A stretch of 64,000 nt of DNA from Adenanthera pavonina (GCA_026686845.1 JAIVEN010000004.1:27498827-27562826), one strand, 5' to 3'; positions 1 to 13,081 are shown, numbered from the stretch's first letter. The notes: generated from the letters alone by a model not told the origin. A program made the numbers and translations.

Positions 1-700
1 TATAGTGAAAATTATAAGAAAATAGAGTTATATTAGAGAAGAATGAATTTATCACTAATACTCCCCAAATCTCCTTACTCTTTCTCTATAAGATGCTTCT
101 AATTGCCCCCAGATGCTTTTAATACCTTGTTCTTTGGCTTCTGAGTGCGTTTCTGAATCTCCCGTTGTGTTTCTATCATGTATCTTTATATAGGAAAAAT
201 TTAGAAGCTCATAAAAGCCCAAAATATCATCAAAACGCGTTAAAAACAAGTTTTTAAAGGCTTTTCTTGCTTGACCCGGCGCCGGGTGGCCATATATTCA
301 TCCCATATGGTGCCGGTTGGTTCCATGAGGCAGAAATGCTCAAAATTCGTGTTGACCCGGCACCGGGTTTGTACTGTTTGTACGGACAGATGCAACTTTC
401 AGCTTCATAACATCATCAGCTCGTGTTGACATTTTGAGTTCGATTTTTACTATGATAACGTTGAAATTTGGGAAAACTCAAAACATGAAAGTTGTATCTC
501 TATGTCTTAGATTTCCAACGCATTTTAAATCACCTCAATCAGAGTTCATATGTGAGAGTTATGATCAAAATACTAAAGGGTGTCGAAACTTTTCAGCATG
601 AACAATTTGTTACGTTTTTGTTCCGAATGCTTCCAAATGAGCCAATAACGTCATGAAATACAAAAATATGTCACATCATGCCAAAATATACCAATGTAAA
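1..700. repeat. Unclassified repeat-like stretch
   Basis: No convincing gene is seen. The stretch holds two copies of a GC-rich near-palindrome 81 bp apart (275-286 and 356-367; the first is CCCGGCGCCGGG), each preceded by TTGA, in otherwise AT-rich DNA. Its general texture is like the non-coding part of a plant transposable element, but no termini were found. The class is unknown. Confidence 0.3.
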
Positions 701-763
701 CATATTTAGATATAATTTAGAGCTTAAATGTGGGTATTTTATATGTATAAAATGAACACATCA

Positions 764-1530
764 TCCCTAAATATGAATTCACAAGTGCCTCAAACTGAAT
801 TCCTAAGTCCCTCAAACTAAATTCATAATTCCCCAAAACTGAATTACCAAGTCCCCTAAATTGAAATACTAAGTGACCCAACCCTAGTTCCCAAGTCCGC
901 AAACTGAATTCTCAAGTAGCCCAACATTAATTCCCAAGTACCTCAATCTAAATTCTTAAGTGAATTCAGTATGGGACTTGGCAATTAAGGTTTGGTCACT
1001 TAGGAATTTAGTTAGAGGGACTTGGGAACTAGGGTTGGGTCACTTGGGATTTCAGTTTAGGGGACTTGGCAATTTAGTTTCAGGGAATTGGGAATTTAGC
1101 TTGAGGGACTTGAGAATTTAGTTTGGGTCACTTAGGAATTTAGTTTGAGGGAATTGAGAATTCAGTTTGAGGCACTTGTGAATTCATATTTAGGGACTTC
1201 GGAATTCAGATTAGGTCACTTGGGAATTTAGTATTAGGGACTTGGGAATTCAGCATGAGGGACTTGGGAATTCAGTTTTAGGTACTTGGGAATTCAGATT
1301 GGGTCCCTTTGGAATTTAGTATTAGACACTTGGGAATTTAGTTTGAGGGATTTGATAATTTAGTTTGGATCACTTGGGAATTTAATATGAGATACTTGGA
1401 AATTTAGTTTGAGGGACTTGGAAATTTAGTTTGGATCATTTTGAAATTCAGTTTGAGGCACTTGAGAATTTAGTTTGAGGGACTTTGAAATTCAATGTGG
1501 GGGACTCAGGAATTGAGTTTCTTGTCACAT
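764..1530. repeat. Fold-back minisatellite with a 22-bp unit
   Basis: The DNA is built from imperfect copies of a unit of about 22 bp, consensus near GGGACTTGGGAATTTAGTTT. From 764 to about 957 the units run in reverse-complement orientation; from about 958 to 1530 they run forward. The left arm is therefore a near-complete reverse complement of about 958-1199 (for example the segment starting at 764 mirrors the one ending at 1199), giving a potential hairpin with arms of about 200-240 bp and little or no loop. The forward arm continues for roughly 15 further units. This resembles plant Foldback-type elements, but no flanking target duplication was identified. Confidence 0.75.
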
Positions 1531-2059
1531 GTAGGAAAGAGAGTAGGTGCTCTGTTAAGATAGGAAGCTGAGAGATCACTTTCAGAATTTAATTGGCATA
1601 AACAAGATCAGCTTTGTCCATTCTTTTCGAAAATCAATCAATGAAATCCCACTTTCCACATTCAAAATGCAATCAAATTCCAGACATGTCGTCCATTCAA
1701 TTTTAAGGAGAAAGGACATCACACAACATGTTTACCTTTTACCCTAATCTTTCTAGATTCTGAAAGACATACAACAAAGCCACTATATAATAGCCAAAGG
1801 CAACCACTTTATTTTCAATTATATTCAAACAACATGGTCGAATGGATCTAGTTACAATTACTTCATATCCACTTATAATGCATACAATATAGACAACTTT
1901 ATAGGAATAATAATTCTATTTAGCCCTTTAATTACAAGCTTCAGAACTAAGTTGCAGAAAATACAAAAACTTTATATGATACTATCAACAATGCTTCCTT
2001 TTTCTATCTCTAGCTTCCTACTTCGCTTGTTCCATAGGTGCACTGCAAAACTTTTCTTT
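1531..2059. other. No gene recognised
   Basis: AT-rich DNA between the fold-back repeat and the gene-like fragments on the minus strand. It may contain the 3' end of the minus-strand transcript unit at 2060-3700, but no coding homology or repeat was seen. Confidence 0.3.
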
Positions 2060-2170
2060 TTAATTTGCCCTAGTTTCTTCACCATCTGCATCCATGTAAA
2101 TGCCCCCAAACTTGTACAACACATGAAGCTTAGGCAAGTTGGAGAGGTTTTGATTTAAACAGATTTCACC
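2060..2170 (-). pseudogene. Possible glycosyltransferase (DXD) fragment
   Basis: A short minus-strand frame ending at a TAA codon (2060-2062) reads LPKLHVLYKFGGIYMDAD. This resembles the LLYKYGGIYLDTD core of alpha-1,4-glycosyltransferase-like proteins (Gb3-synthase/DXD family), where the acidic motif binds the sugar-nucleotide metal. Only about 35 residues are readable and the second acidic residue is followed at once by unrelated sequence. It lies downstream, on the same strand, of the MULE-like exon, so it could be a gene piece captured by a Mutator-like element. Chance similarity is not excluded. Confidence 0.25.
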
Positions 2171-2546
2171 TGGAACAGCTTTGGCCTTGTTCTTATCTCC
2201 CACAACTATGCTAACTTCCTGATATGCTAACTTTATGAATTAATTCATAATACAGGCAGTTATCAGTTCTCATAACTCCATGAACGAGTTCTACCCCTTC
2301 CTCCATATTAGTCACTCTACACACGAGTTCAGTTTCTTTATCAAAACCATCTGCTCCAGTTCCACAACACAGCCCATCGTACCCTAGCTTCACACAACAA
2401 TATTGGCAACATGTTTATGCCTTCAGCCTCCACCTTTTGAGTTCCTTAGAGTTTGAAATAGAGGCCAATACTTGTTGGCACAGTTGGTTACGTGGCTGTT
2501 TTACCAACCAATTCACCAACTCACATCGCATATTATCCACTTCCTC

Positions 2547-2883
2547 CTACACAAACAAAAATGATAATACCCATGAAACATGTGCAAATTCATCATTGAA
2601 CCTTACCAATTTTTGAACTCCTTTATTATTTACAAGATCTATAAATGTACTATAATCGAACTTCACTATATACTTCACTTCAACTCCATTGCATTCATTA
2701 CCTGTTATCAATGATATCATTCTCAACAACTCGTGTTGTGTCATGCCTTCTCTTAACAACTCAGCATTTGCTTTCCCTCCCTCATATTGGATCCTACCTT
2801 GCACATCTTTCACAAATTGTCCCCTAAAGTGAACATAACAAAATACTTCTTTCAATGAACTACTTGACGTCTGTAAATCAACC
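2547..2883 (-). pseudogene. MULE-type transposase N-terminal domain exon
   Basis: Minus-strand open frame of about 110 residues. It starts just after a good splice acceptor (polypyrimidine then TTGCAG at about 2884-2889). Readable blocks are FRGQFVKDVQGRIQYEGGKA, then IVKFDYSTFIDLVNNKG and VQKLVRFNDEFAHV. This order (G-E/Q-F-V, Y-x-G-G, an acidic/leucine-rich middle, then a D-x-x-x-L-V-x-x-K-G-V core and R-F-N-D) matches the PB1-like domain at the N terminus of many plant Mutator-like transposases. The zinc-finger and DDE catalytic regions expected downstream (lower coordinates) were not recognised; 2400-2545 stays partly open but has no clear homology. It is best read as a truncated MULE gene or a host gene derived from one. 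No terminal inverted repeats were found. Confidence 0.5.
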
Positions 2884-3358
2884 CTGCAAGAAGCAATTAT
2901 CTAGTTGTTACAAATGATTTTACCAAGATGAAATCATTTCTCATAACAACTATTAATTAAACCATAATTCCCAACTACAAATTCTTATCATCTTTATCTA
3001 TACAAACTAAGCAAGAGTGAATCATAATATTTATTAATAAAATAACCCCATAAGCTAATTATTAGTTTAGACTACAGTTTACAAGAAAGATTAGTTTTCT
3101 GCATAATTTTCATAGACATAACAAGCATTTCCAATTGACATTTGCATAATTTCATACATCTCATATCAGTTTTCAGTACTCCTCCATACTTTCGTTTAGA
3201 AAAAATATTTCAGTTCAATAAAAAACTTCATATCCACTAATAAGTTCATCAGCCATCGGTTCATCCGCCATCGAAATTGTGATATATGTAGTTTTAACAT
3301 ATTATTAAGCTATACAAAACAAGTAACAGTGCTTTACCAACGTTTTACCGAAAACCAA

Positions 3359-3700
3359 CTAATGTTTTATAAGGAAAGCTGAAATACATGATGTAGCAAC
3401 GATAGAGAGGCAGCAGAAAAGATGAAGATGAAAGCAATAATGTAGCAAGGAGAGATATCCACAATAGAAGAATAATACGGCAGAAATTATGACAGAGGTA
3501 GATGAAAAGAATAACAATACTTTACCCAACACTAACTGAGATGACACCAAGCTTTGGGGAGGAAGATATTTTGAGCCTGGGAAGAGGAAGAATTTTGCCC
3601 TTTATGGAGCTCCATTGATGAAGACGATGACTTCACGCGCTTTCTGATTTTGGGAGCCGTCCATGCGTGCGTTTTTGTTTCTGAAGTGAAGATTAATTTT
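3359..3700 (-). other. Probable 5' leader and first intron of the MULE-like unit
   Basis: Relative GC richness and the short frame beginning at an ATG near 3666 on the minus strand suggest a transcript start or leader exon. It ends near a donor-like GGTAAAGT at about 3520-3530. The frame itself stops after about 20 codons and has no recognised homology. Its assignment to the exon at 2547-2883 is an inference from strand and spacing only. Confidence 0.25.
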
Positions 3701-3739
3701 GTCTACATGATTTTATTTTTATCCCAGTGCAGGACCCGG

Positions 3740-6712
3740 AGACTTAGAAAAGATTACACAAATTAGGATCCCTAATTTATCATTATGTGTCTTAGAAAGT
3801 CCCTAAATGTCTTTTTCCCTATACTATAAGTCTAGCGACCATTTCATGTCAGCAATAATTTCCTACTTGTTGTTCTCAATGTAGAATAAAAAGGTACGCC
3901 AACCTCTATTAATGGTCCCATCCCTTTCAATGTTTGACTTTTTATTCCATTTTTTGTTTTTTGAGTGAAAAATCAAAACATTTTTTGGCTTGTAGCTCCA
4001 TTTTTGGCTTTGTGCAGGTGTGGCGACTTACGTGAGATTCTTTTGATTAATTTGTCCATTTAAATAATATTTTATGGTGACAATATTAAAGTGTAATTGG
4101 ATAGTTCTTACGTGGAATATATAATTTGATAGTTTTTACATGGAATATTCACTAATTTATTTCTAGATAAATATTATTGCAAATCATGACTTATAAAAAC
4201 TGAAGTGATTAGATAAATATATCTTGTATTGGCTACATGTATTGTAAGGGATACAAAACTAGTGATATAAATTTTTGAGTCTAAATTAGAGAAGTTTAGA
4301 GTTCTCGTTTGCTCAAAAGAGTTCAAAGGATATTATGTGTTTACTGCCAATATACTAAAATGGGAATTTTAATTGTCTGTTGACAAATGAATGATAAATA
4401 TAGGGATTTTTTTTCTTTTTAAGCTTTTTTGCTTTTTGGTTAGTTTTCCTTACTCATTCTGATATAGAAGCGCTAATGAGGTCTTTCTTTAATCCTTCCA
4501 TAAGAAACATTGTGTGGAACCAACGTTGAACTTTCGGTGATTCAATTTATCATTTGATGTTATATATATGTATATATATATATATATGATATCGAATTTG
4601 AATTCAAGTATTGTCAAAATGAATTAGGAATAAAATTCAAATCATCTGAATTGTTTAAGAAGAATCAAATTCCTTTTACTCGATTGAACCACTACTGGTG
4701 TTGGTTGACGTATTGTCCTTGGCCATGAGGCCGCTGAGAGATTTATTGTAATTCAACTCAAAATCTGAACCGTTCAAACATTGATTTTCTTTTCCGATTC
4801 TTTTGTCATCAAAATCTCAATCGTCTGTGATGTGCACTAATTAATCTGGGGAATGCGCACGTTTAAAATAAGGGAAACTTCAATGATTGCTTATCTCTCG
4901 TCGCTTCTCAGTTGTACAAATCATCATGCCGCTGTAATTGTAGTACATAGGGACCATCTTGTGATATAATTTACTTGTTTCTTTATAATGAATGAAATCT
5001 ATTGTACTAAGCGCTACGCTTTTTTTTTAAAGGCCTATTATTGTATCTTGATTTTTTTAAAAAAATTTTTGGGATAAAAATAAATAAAAGGGGAACATTG
5101 CAAAACTTTCTAGAAAAATAAAACTCTAAAATATTTTTTCCATTCGTTGTACAAAAAAATGTGGTAAATCAAGTCTTAAAGGATTATGAAGATAAGTCTC
5201 ATAACTAAGAAGTCACAAAAATTTTTATGCATTATTCATCAAAGAAACCCGCACATCAATGAGACCCAAACAACACCCTTTTGAGGTACGGTGTCAGTGC
5301 TTATCAAATTGGCCAACTTTTGTTACTGAATATTTTTTTCCTTTTTTCATTTTCATCACCATAATTCTACAACTAGATTTCTTTTTCCTATGAGATGCAC
5401 AGAAAAGATAAAAACTTGGAAGTTTCTTATCTTTGTAACTCCTGATTGATCAGATGACATTTTGCTCTGGCTAGCACACATTCTGCATATGGAAATGACT
5501 GGTTGGTTGGTTGCTTTCAAACCAGCTAAGCCAACACAATATTTGTACGAAGATTCGTCATAAAAGAGAAATTGACAATCAAAGAGACATTGTACTAGTC
5601 GAGGATCACATTCATTATATATATAAAACTTTTTTAGTGTTTCTTCTTGGTCCTCAAATCATTTCAGTTAATTATAGTTTAACAATTTTACATGATAGAT
5701 TTTTACGTTATATCTGATGATCCATATCCGAAGTATTTATGGTATAATTGAATATCTATGTAAAAGTCATTAATTATTAGCATCACGCCGTTTTAAATAA
5801 TTTTCAATATTTCTGTTGAAAAATTTACAATAACCACGTAATAATTAAGAGTAGACTATTTTTTTTTTCCTTTCATTATTAGCCATTTCATTTAAAATAT
5901 TAATTGCTTAAAGCTTTTCTGCCAATCTTTCAAAGTTTCGTAGTCGCAGAATGAACATTAACATTGAGAATCATCTCGTTCTTTTGGGATGATATGATAA
6001 TTATAAGGAGTTCCTGTAAGGAACCATTTTTTCCCTTATCAAATCATACAACAAATATAAAAATTTTTAGTAAATATCTACAATGAACAGATAGCTAATT
6101 ATATCAACCACAAAAATGAGCTATGACAAGGCTGCACTTGCTTCCAAATTCACTTATCCAACTCTTAAAGTCTTGACCGTTGTAGTTGTTTTCATCTTCC
6201 TGACTCTTTTATCCTCTATCTGAACCATTGTTACTTTGCCTGCATTGCTGTGCATGAACACATGTAATTCATGTGTATTTCTAGTGAATGAAATCCATTA
6301 TTACTATATGGCCCAAAAAAAAATCCAATATTACCAAGCACCACTCTCTTAAAAAAAAAATCATTCATTTATTCATCTTATTTTGTTTCTTTTTCATGGG
6401 GCATCTGAGTTATAAATCTAATATGAAAAATGACACTGAAGTTCAATAAACTTAGTCTTTAATGGATTATTTTATATTTTTTTACAAAAAAGAATTTCAA
6501 TAATTTTGATTTATCAGTAGAACCCAAACAGGGAACACTTGTATTATTAACTAACAATGAGCCTGTATGGAATTGACGAAGTGAATGGGTGAAGCTATGA
6601 AAGCATAGTTAAAATGATTGAAGCCATCTTCAAATTTAAAAGCATATTTAACAGATTCTCTGGCATAATCTTTATTTTCAAAATACTTTTTACATGTACG
6701 CCATATATTAGA
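3740..6712. other. Host DNA upstream of the Kunitz gene
   Basis: AT-rich intergenic DNA with a TA microsatellite (about 4560-4590) and poly-A/T tracts. Two segments recur in the right part of the window: about 4075-4450 is similar to about 58665-58990, and about 6060-6170 is similar to about 58225-58480. Because the solo LTR at 6718 carries a perfect 5-bp target duplication, 6712 was once directly joined to 27983, so this stretch is the original far-upstream region of the Kunitz gene. No gene was recognised in it. Confidence 0.55.
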
Positions 6713-8740
6713 GATAATGTAATAACCCTCATAACATTATCCTGAATTTAGTCCTTAGCTAACTAAGTGTAATTAGTATTGTATGCAGTACCGAAGGAAA
6801 TAGGATGGAGGAAAGTTCATTTTGGGGACAGAAGAGCTCCTAGCTGCAGCAAGCTTATTGGTACCGTGGTGAGCGAGCAAAATTTTGCTTAAATCAGAAT
6901 TAGTCCAGTCGGTCGTACGTGAGAGAGGAAAGGAAAACGGAAGGAGAAGTAAAGAATCTTTGTTAGGGCTTTGGATTTTCGGGCTTAGGAGGTGATTTCT
7001 AACCCCTTGGAGCTTGTTAAATCGTTGGTAAGTGATCCCTACTCCTCTCTCTCATTTTCTTCGGTTTTGAGTTGGGATTTTTTGGGTATATGTTGGGGTT
7101 TCGGTTTTGGTCAAAATCCACCGATTAAAATAGATGAAATGGGATTATTGGAGAGTGATTTGGTGTTTATGATGCTTGGGTGTGAGTTTTAGAAGGAGTA
7201 TGTATGATTTAAGTTTAACCCTAGGTTGAAATTGTTAGAGGAAGTATGGAATCCAAAATGTATGTGGTTGGTTAGAGTTTGAATGGTTGTATGAAATCTA
7301 TTGAGGCATGGAAATGGTGTTGAAATCTTGGGTTATGCCAAAATGGTTGAATTATAGAATTTGGATATTTGGATTTTATGTTAATTGAGGATTTTATGGT
7401 ATTGTAAAGATTGTTTGGTTGATCGGAGAAGTCAAGTCATGGGATTGGCATTCAAGAAAACTTGTGGAACTTATGTACGCGTGGTAGCGACAATTGAGGT
7501 AACCAGGTGTTTGTATTGTCGGTATGGTTTGTATTGTATAGTGAGATATGATAGTATATAAGTATATATGCATGTTCCTTTTCATACCATGATATTGGTT
7601 GTGTATGCGTGGTTTTCTACATATCGTGGCATGCACACGACTAGTTGATATATGATGATTGTATATGTTGTGTATGTATAATGTGTAGTAACCCCATACC
7701 ATTGCATACTAGCTTGTCCATATGATGTTTGTGATGATGATATATATGTGTGCTTAAGGCATGTTGGCATGACATTGGCATAATCACCATATGATTGCAT
7801 AGTGAGAGATTGATGTTGACGTGATAATGATGATATGATATGAGATGATAATATGATAAAGATCCTTGTTGCTAAATCCTTTCCTTGGGAGAGCCAGGTG
7901 GCTCCCTGTTACTAAATCCTCTCCTTGGGAAAGCCAGGTGGCAGTAGATTTGGGGAAGCACCTTCCCTAAATCACCACCAATTCACGGTGGTCTAGAGGA
8001 AGGAGAGCCATGGTCTGAGCTCTAGTGTAGCCATTGGCCAGGTTGCATTAGGGTATGGTGAGCTTGGTGATATCCTAGAATCAATCTTCACCGACTGTTG
8101 GAAGGGAATCATTTATTAAAATGTCTTGTGATAATGATAGCTTGTGGTTTTAGCCATGCATGAGGAAGAACATGCATACCATTCATTAGCATTTCATTGC
8201 ACCATGTGCACTAGTGTGTGGTTCAATATATTTATATTGTGTATGGTTGTTTCTGGTTACTGAGACTTTGTCTCACACCTCCCCCTTTCCCATGAACTAA
8301 CATTTCAAGTGAGGTTCTGGCACTAGTCTGGAGAAGACAAGGGAGTAGTGTCTCGGACGTGAAAATATCCAGGTTGTGGTAATAGGTTGTATTGTCTATG
8401 TCTGTTGTGCTAAGTAGGATAGTACAATTGTATTTGACATGAGATTTTTGATGGTTGTAATGATGTGGATGATTATGTATTTTGTATGTCTTGGATGTTA
8501 TGTGATGGCTATGTGATGATGGTGTTGACATTGCTTGTGTAAGGTTGGTGTGTGTATTTGTGGATGAATTGGTCATGTATGAGAGCCCAAAGGTGGAATT
8601 AGGCCTTGTTGATATGTTTTAGGTCTGATAGCCCATTTTGTCGATTGAAGATTCAAGGAGGTTAAATCTCGGAGGAGTGGTTCCTTTGAGGTGAAATTTC
8701 TTTGGACAAATTGATTTAGTCAAATGGGACTTGTGTGGAT

Positions 8741-8743
8741 GGT
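8741..8743. other. Target duplication GGT, left of CACTA-1
   Basis: GGT directly precedes the CACTACAAC terminus and is repeated directly after the other terminus at 21859-21861. Three-base duplications are diagnostic of CACTA-superfamily insertion. Confidence 0.9.
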
Positions 8744-9245
8744 CACTACAACATTTTTTTCATACAACAACAGTCCAAAAATGTTGCCATAACTATGAAA
8801 AATGTTGCTTAAACGAATAGATAACATTTTGTAAATGTTACCCTAGTGTTGTCTATGCCAGCGTTACCTATTCCTTTAGGCAACATTTTTTTGACTCCTA
8901 TGGCAACAACCACAAAAACTGTTGCTTATACCATAAGAAATAGGCAACAGTTACATTGCAACAGTTTTTAAATGTTATCTATATATAAAGTACATTTTTT
9001 AAATGTTACCTATACGTTTAATAGGTAACATTGTTAAATTGTAAAATAAAGTATAACTGTTGTCAATTCAAAAAAGTACATTTCTCAAATGTTGCTTAAA
9101 CTTATAATAAGCAACATATTTAAACTGTAAACAAAAACTATAACTGTTGCCTATACAAAAACTACATTTTTCAAATGTTGCCTAAACTTACTATGGGGAA
9201 CATTTGACAACTGTTATCTAGAAATAACTAAAGGCAACATTTTAT
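8744..9245. repeat. Left terminal and subterminal repeats of CACTA-1
   Basis: The 15-bp terminal inverted repeat is followed by many copies, in both orientations, of words like AAATGTTGCC, GGCAACATTT and AACTGTTGCC. Such subterminal arrays are the expected binding sites for the TnpA-type protein in CACTA elements. The pattern fades at about 9245. Confidence 0.8.
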
Positions 9246-10435
9246 GAATGTAATCTTATTTTATTCCCATATAAAACTTCACCTAGCTATTTTGAATGAT
9301 TTCATTCTTTGCACATACATATAACTAAAAAAGACGCACTTCATCTTGACACATACATATAAAAGAAATCATATTCATATATATCATAATCAGTTCTACA
9401 TTTATAGTTCATAAGTACATAGATTTAACGATAAACATTAACATATGGCTTTATACGAGCCAACAAAAAAGGACATGGACTTATGTAAGGATTTAAGTTT
9501 GAACATGAATCCATATCCTAGTAGTTCAAAATAAACAATGTAGGATGATGTCCATCATTTCATAGTACTTGATCCTCATTTGTATCTCCTCCATTAGGAT
9601 CACCTTCCTGAATAAGAAGAAAATATAAAATAATATTATGTCAAATCAAAACTTGTTGCATATTATGGAAAATATAAAGTCATAATTATGTACAATGCTT
9701 ATTAACATTTGATACCAAATATATGAATGCATAAATATAGAGGATTTGAATTTTAATATGTTTGAAGAAGAAACACAAATCTTTATACAATCTTATTCTA
9801 TTGTATTATTTTTGTTTTCAACAAGACGAAAATACTCAAGATATATAGCAATAGGCTTCAATTATTTGAACCGAGAGGGTGACATGATTGCATTTCCTTT
9901 CCAAATTTGGGGAAGTTAAACATTATTATTAAAGGAACAATAGGGACTAGGTAGATACAAGACAACTTGGATATTGGCCTTATTGAAACTTTTAAAGATG
10001 ATGAATTAGAGACATCTGAAAATCTATAGTATGTTGGCTGCAAATTTATGAAGCCATTGATTTCAGGGTCTATTTTCTATAAACTCCCCCACACTAACAG
10101 TATATGCAACTAGCTATAATTATCTGAATTAAATTTAACTTAAATTGAAGAGAGGGAATGTTTCAGCAAAGGCATTGGACTCTATGAATGTGTTTGTTGA
10201 AATAGTCTCAAAGCATATTTTATAAGTGTTGATAAAGAAAAAGCCATATTTACTTATTAAGAAGATTGTTATAGAATAGTCTAATCCAATTTCGCTACTA
10301 CTAAAGTTTTACATAAATCACTATCATCATCATTAATTACTTGTAATATACAAACAAGATTTATCCTTATCCTTAACCATTGGATTAGTTGGTGGCAGCC
10401 ATATATCCAACAATTGAAAGCCAAGCTTAAAATAG
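9246..10435. other. CACTA-1 interior, no gene seen
   Basis: AT-rich interior DNA downstream (on the minus strand) of the Transposase_24 gene. It may contain 3' untranslated sequence. No coding homology was recognised. Confidence 0.4.
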
Positions 10436-12686
10436 TTATGATAATAAAGTTACCTTTCTAAGAATTGGAACATGTGTCGATATAGAAGAATGCGCACGTG
10501 CATGTCTAGTCACCTTTGGTCCACTATTGGCATCTCGAGGAGATGATCTAAATAAATCTTGCAATGATTCCATATCGAGTCCAGGGTTGCAATGTTGCAA
10601 TATAGCTCTAAAACCGTTTCGTAATTTACCCACCTCATCTTGCACATCTCCAAGTTTTTCTTTTAATGAAGACACCTCCTCTTCATGTGCTTTCTTAATA
10701 GCATTAATCTCTGCATTTTTCTTCAAGGTAGTTGGAGTGACCCTTCTCCCATAACAACGCACTGATCCAGGATGCTCCTTCCCAAACACAGCTTGAAAGG
10801 CTTCCACATTACTTTCTTCATTGTTCTCAATCATACCTTGAAGTTGGGACTAGTAAAAACATTAAATTAGATGTTATACAATAATATTAACATTGTCTAT
10901 TAAATAGATTAATTTAAGGACAATTTTAACTTATAATTACGTTATCAGTTTCTGCATCTAGTTGTTTTCCTTTATTGCCTTTTCGAGTTTCAACAAAAAT
11001 TTCTGCTTGAGTAGGCTCTCTATTCTCCTTTGCTCGCTACAAAATAACAACTATAGTGTGAAATAGAATTTTTTAATATAACACTATTTTTAAAATACAA
11101 CCATCATATAAAATGGAAATAAGGTATTATCAATACCATTGTTTCGCGAATCATAGCAAAGCTTCTCGGGCCCATTCGATGCCTCCATTTTTGCCGAGCT
11201 CTACTTCGAGTGTTAAAGAAATATGAAAATAAATCAATTATTTAAGTAGCACATGCAGCAAAACTGACTATGAGTCTTACTTGTGCAATTTCTGAACTCC
11301 AATATTCACAAAGCTTCCTAAAATCAGATTCTGGCACCTTTGGAGGGCGATGTTGAGCCTTTCTGTCAAGTTGGAATACTTCACAAAATGATTCTTCCTA
11401 ATTTTGCATTTATAACGTCTCCAAGCATCTCTAACAGTAGTCTCTACCCAACCTTTTGCTTCATTTGGTAAAATAAACTTTTTCTACACAAAACACAATA
11501 GAAAAATAGGATCGTGAAATCAAATGCATCATATCGTAAATGGATAAAAATGTCCAATGCTATTAAATACATACATTAGCATAAACCCATATATCATTTT
11601 TATTTGGATGTGGAATTTTTGTCCAACTTGGGTAAATCAAAGGACAAAATGTTGAGTTTCTTGCGATTGTTCCCAAGAAGAAGCTTAAGTTAGATACTAC
11701 TTTATTTGTTGGCCCAATAGGTTGACCTTCTGCATTGAAAGTTACTTCTTCTCGCTCCGCCATTGTTCTTGCATGAATATGTTTGCATGAATTTTTTCCA
11801 CGAGTTCTTTTTATAGATGTTCCTATTTTCAATTTAAAGTCATCAACATAATAAAAATAAGGTATAGATTTTGTAATCATTATATAGATAACTTAATAGA
11901 AATATATATCAAGAAGAAACAAGATAATTTACCTTCTATAGTTTCTTTATTTGTATTTGTTACTTCCTCTTCTTGATTAACATCTCCCTCAACTTGTCCA
12001 TAATTGTCCATAGCTTCTAGTTGCCTGAAGTCTTCCTCCCTATTTCTTCTCAATGATGGTTGATTTTGGTCCACTTTTACTATAGGATGATTTTGACACC
12101 TGCTTGAAGGTTTTTCTCCATTGAGTGACTTGGTTACAATAGTTTCTCTTGATTGTTGAGGTTGAATAGAAGTCTTTTCTCTTTGTTGAGAATCCCCATA
12201 AGCTCTATTAAAGTCACCAAAGGGCATTGAAGGGCATGCTAGGTTTGTCTTTACCTTCTTTTTTTTACTTTCTTGTACACCACAACCTCTTTAGGACACA
12301 AATGCAATCTTGGGATTTTGTTGATGAGCTTGCTTTTGATTGGAACAATGAGCTGTGGAATTGAGTGTATCAAAAGAATGCTTATCTTGATTGGAACATT
12401 GAGCTTGATTTTTCTGATTTTTCTTTGCAGCTATGGTTTTATCGAAGTTGCCATCAACCTCCTTCACTTTATCTTTGTTATTAACTCGTAGTCTTTCATG
12501 CAATCTATCAATTATCTCCCTCTTAATTTGCTGAAATTTCCTTGCCAACTCAGTGCTTGACCTTACTTGTAAAGGAAATTTGAAACTTCTTTTAGTAGGA
12601 CTTAGACCACCATTTCTAAGGACTGATCCTCTATCTTGAACACTTTTTACTTTCTCCATATTTGCTGAAATCATATTACCAATCAC
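10436..12686 (-). pseudogene. Transposase_24 (Ptta/En/Spm, TnpA-like) gene, broken
   Basis: Product of the second CACTA gene, a DNA-binding accessory factor thought to bind subterminal repeats. Exons can be followed on the minus strand: 12686-11934 (low-complexity N-terminal region); about 11825-11574 with KRTRGKNSCKHIHARTMAER, GQPIGPTNKVVSNLSFFLGT and IARN; about 11483-11280 with KFILPNEAKGWVETTVRDAW and RRYKCKI; about 11205-11140 with RARQKWRHRMGPRSFAMIRE; about 11038-10945 with REPTQAEIFVETRKGNKGKQ; and about 10850-10436 with a helical, charged C terminus. These blocks and their order match plant Ptta/En/Spm transposases. Defects: an in-frame TAA at 12291-12293 after KIAFVS, and an apparent frameshift in the third listed exon between NHFVKYSN and HRPPKVPESDF. 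Lies about 0.4 kb downstream of the TNP2 gene on the same strand. Exon ends are estimates. Confidence 0.8.
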
Positions 12687-13081
12687 AATAAATTGAATAA
12701 CTAGAGATAAACATCCTTCTATTTAAACAAATAGTAAATACAACAAATGGAACAACTAAACATTGGATATTATAAGAGACAACAAAGCCAACATTTTATT
12801 TGCTAAAAACAATCCAGAAATTAGACAAAACAATGGAAAAAATTCTACCTTCTATATAGATGCACTAATTATCCCTCTTTTCCCTTCAATTCATCAGTCT
12901 AATTTGTTGTCATACTTCAACACCTACATTTTAACATAGAAAGGAGACATTAGTGCCTTAAATACAAGTGATAACACAAAAATGATATGATTATTTTATT
13001 AAAAGACATTAAAAACTATCAATAAATATGGTATGCTAACTTAATTATAAACTAATTATTTATTTCATGGTCACCTGATTA

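Noticed and set aside
958..1530. CRISPR-like repeat array
   Set aside because: Units are contiguous without spacers, imperfect and inverted on one side; the genome is a plant's.
7394..7800. Minus-strand frames rich in His, Tyr and Thr
   Set aside because: They come from ATATG/CATAT-rich LTR sequence, and similar frames recur in the other LTR copies (49012, 55750).
8232..8576. 114-codon minus-strand frame as a gene
   Set aside because: It lies antisense within LTR-A, is low in complexity (His, Thr, Asn) and is not kept in the other LTR-A copies.
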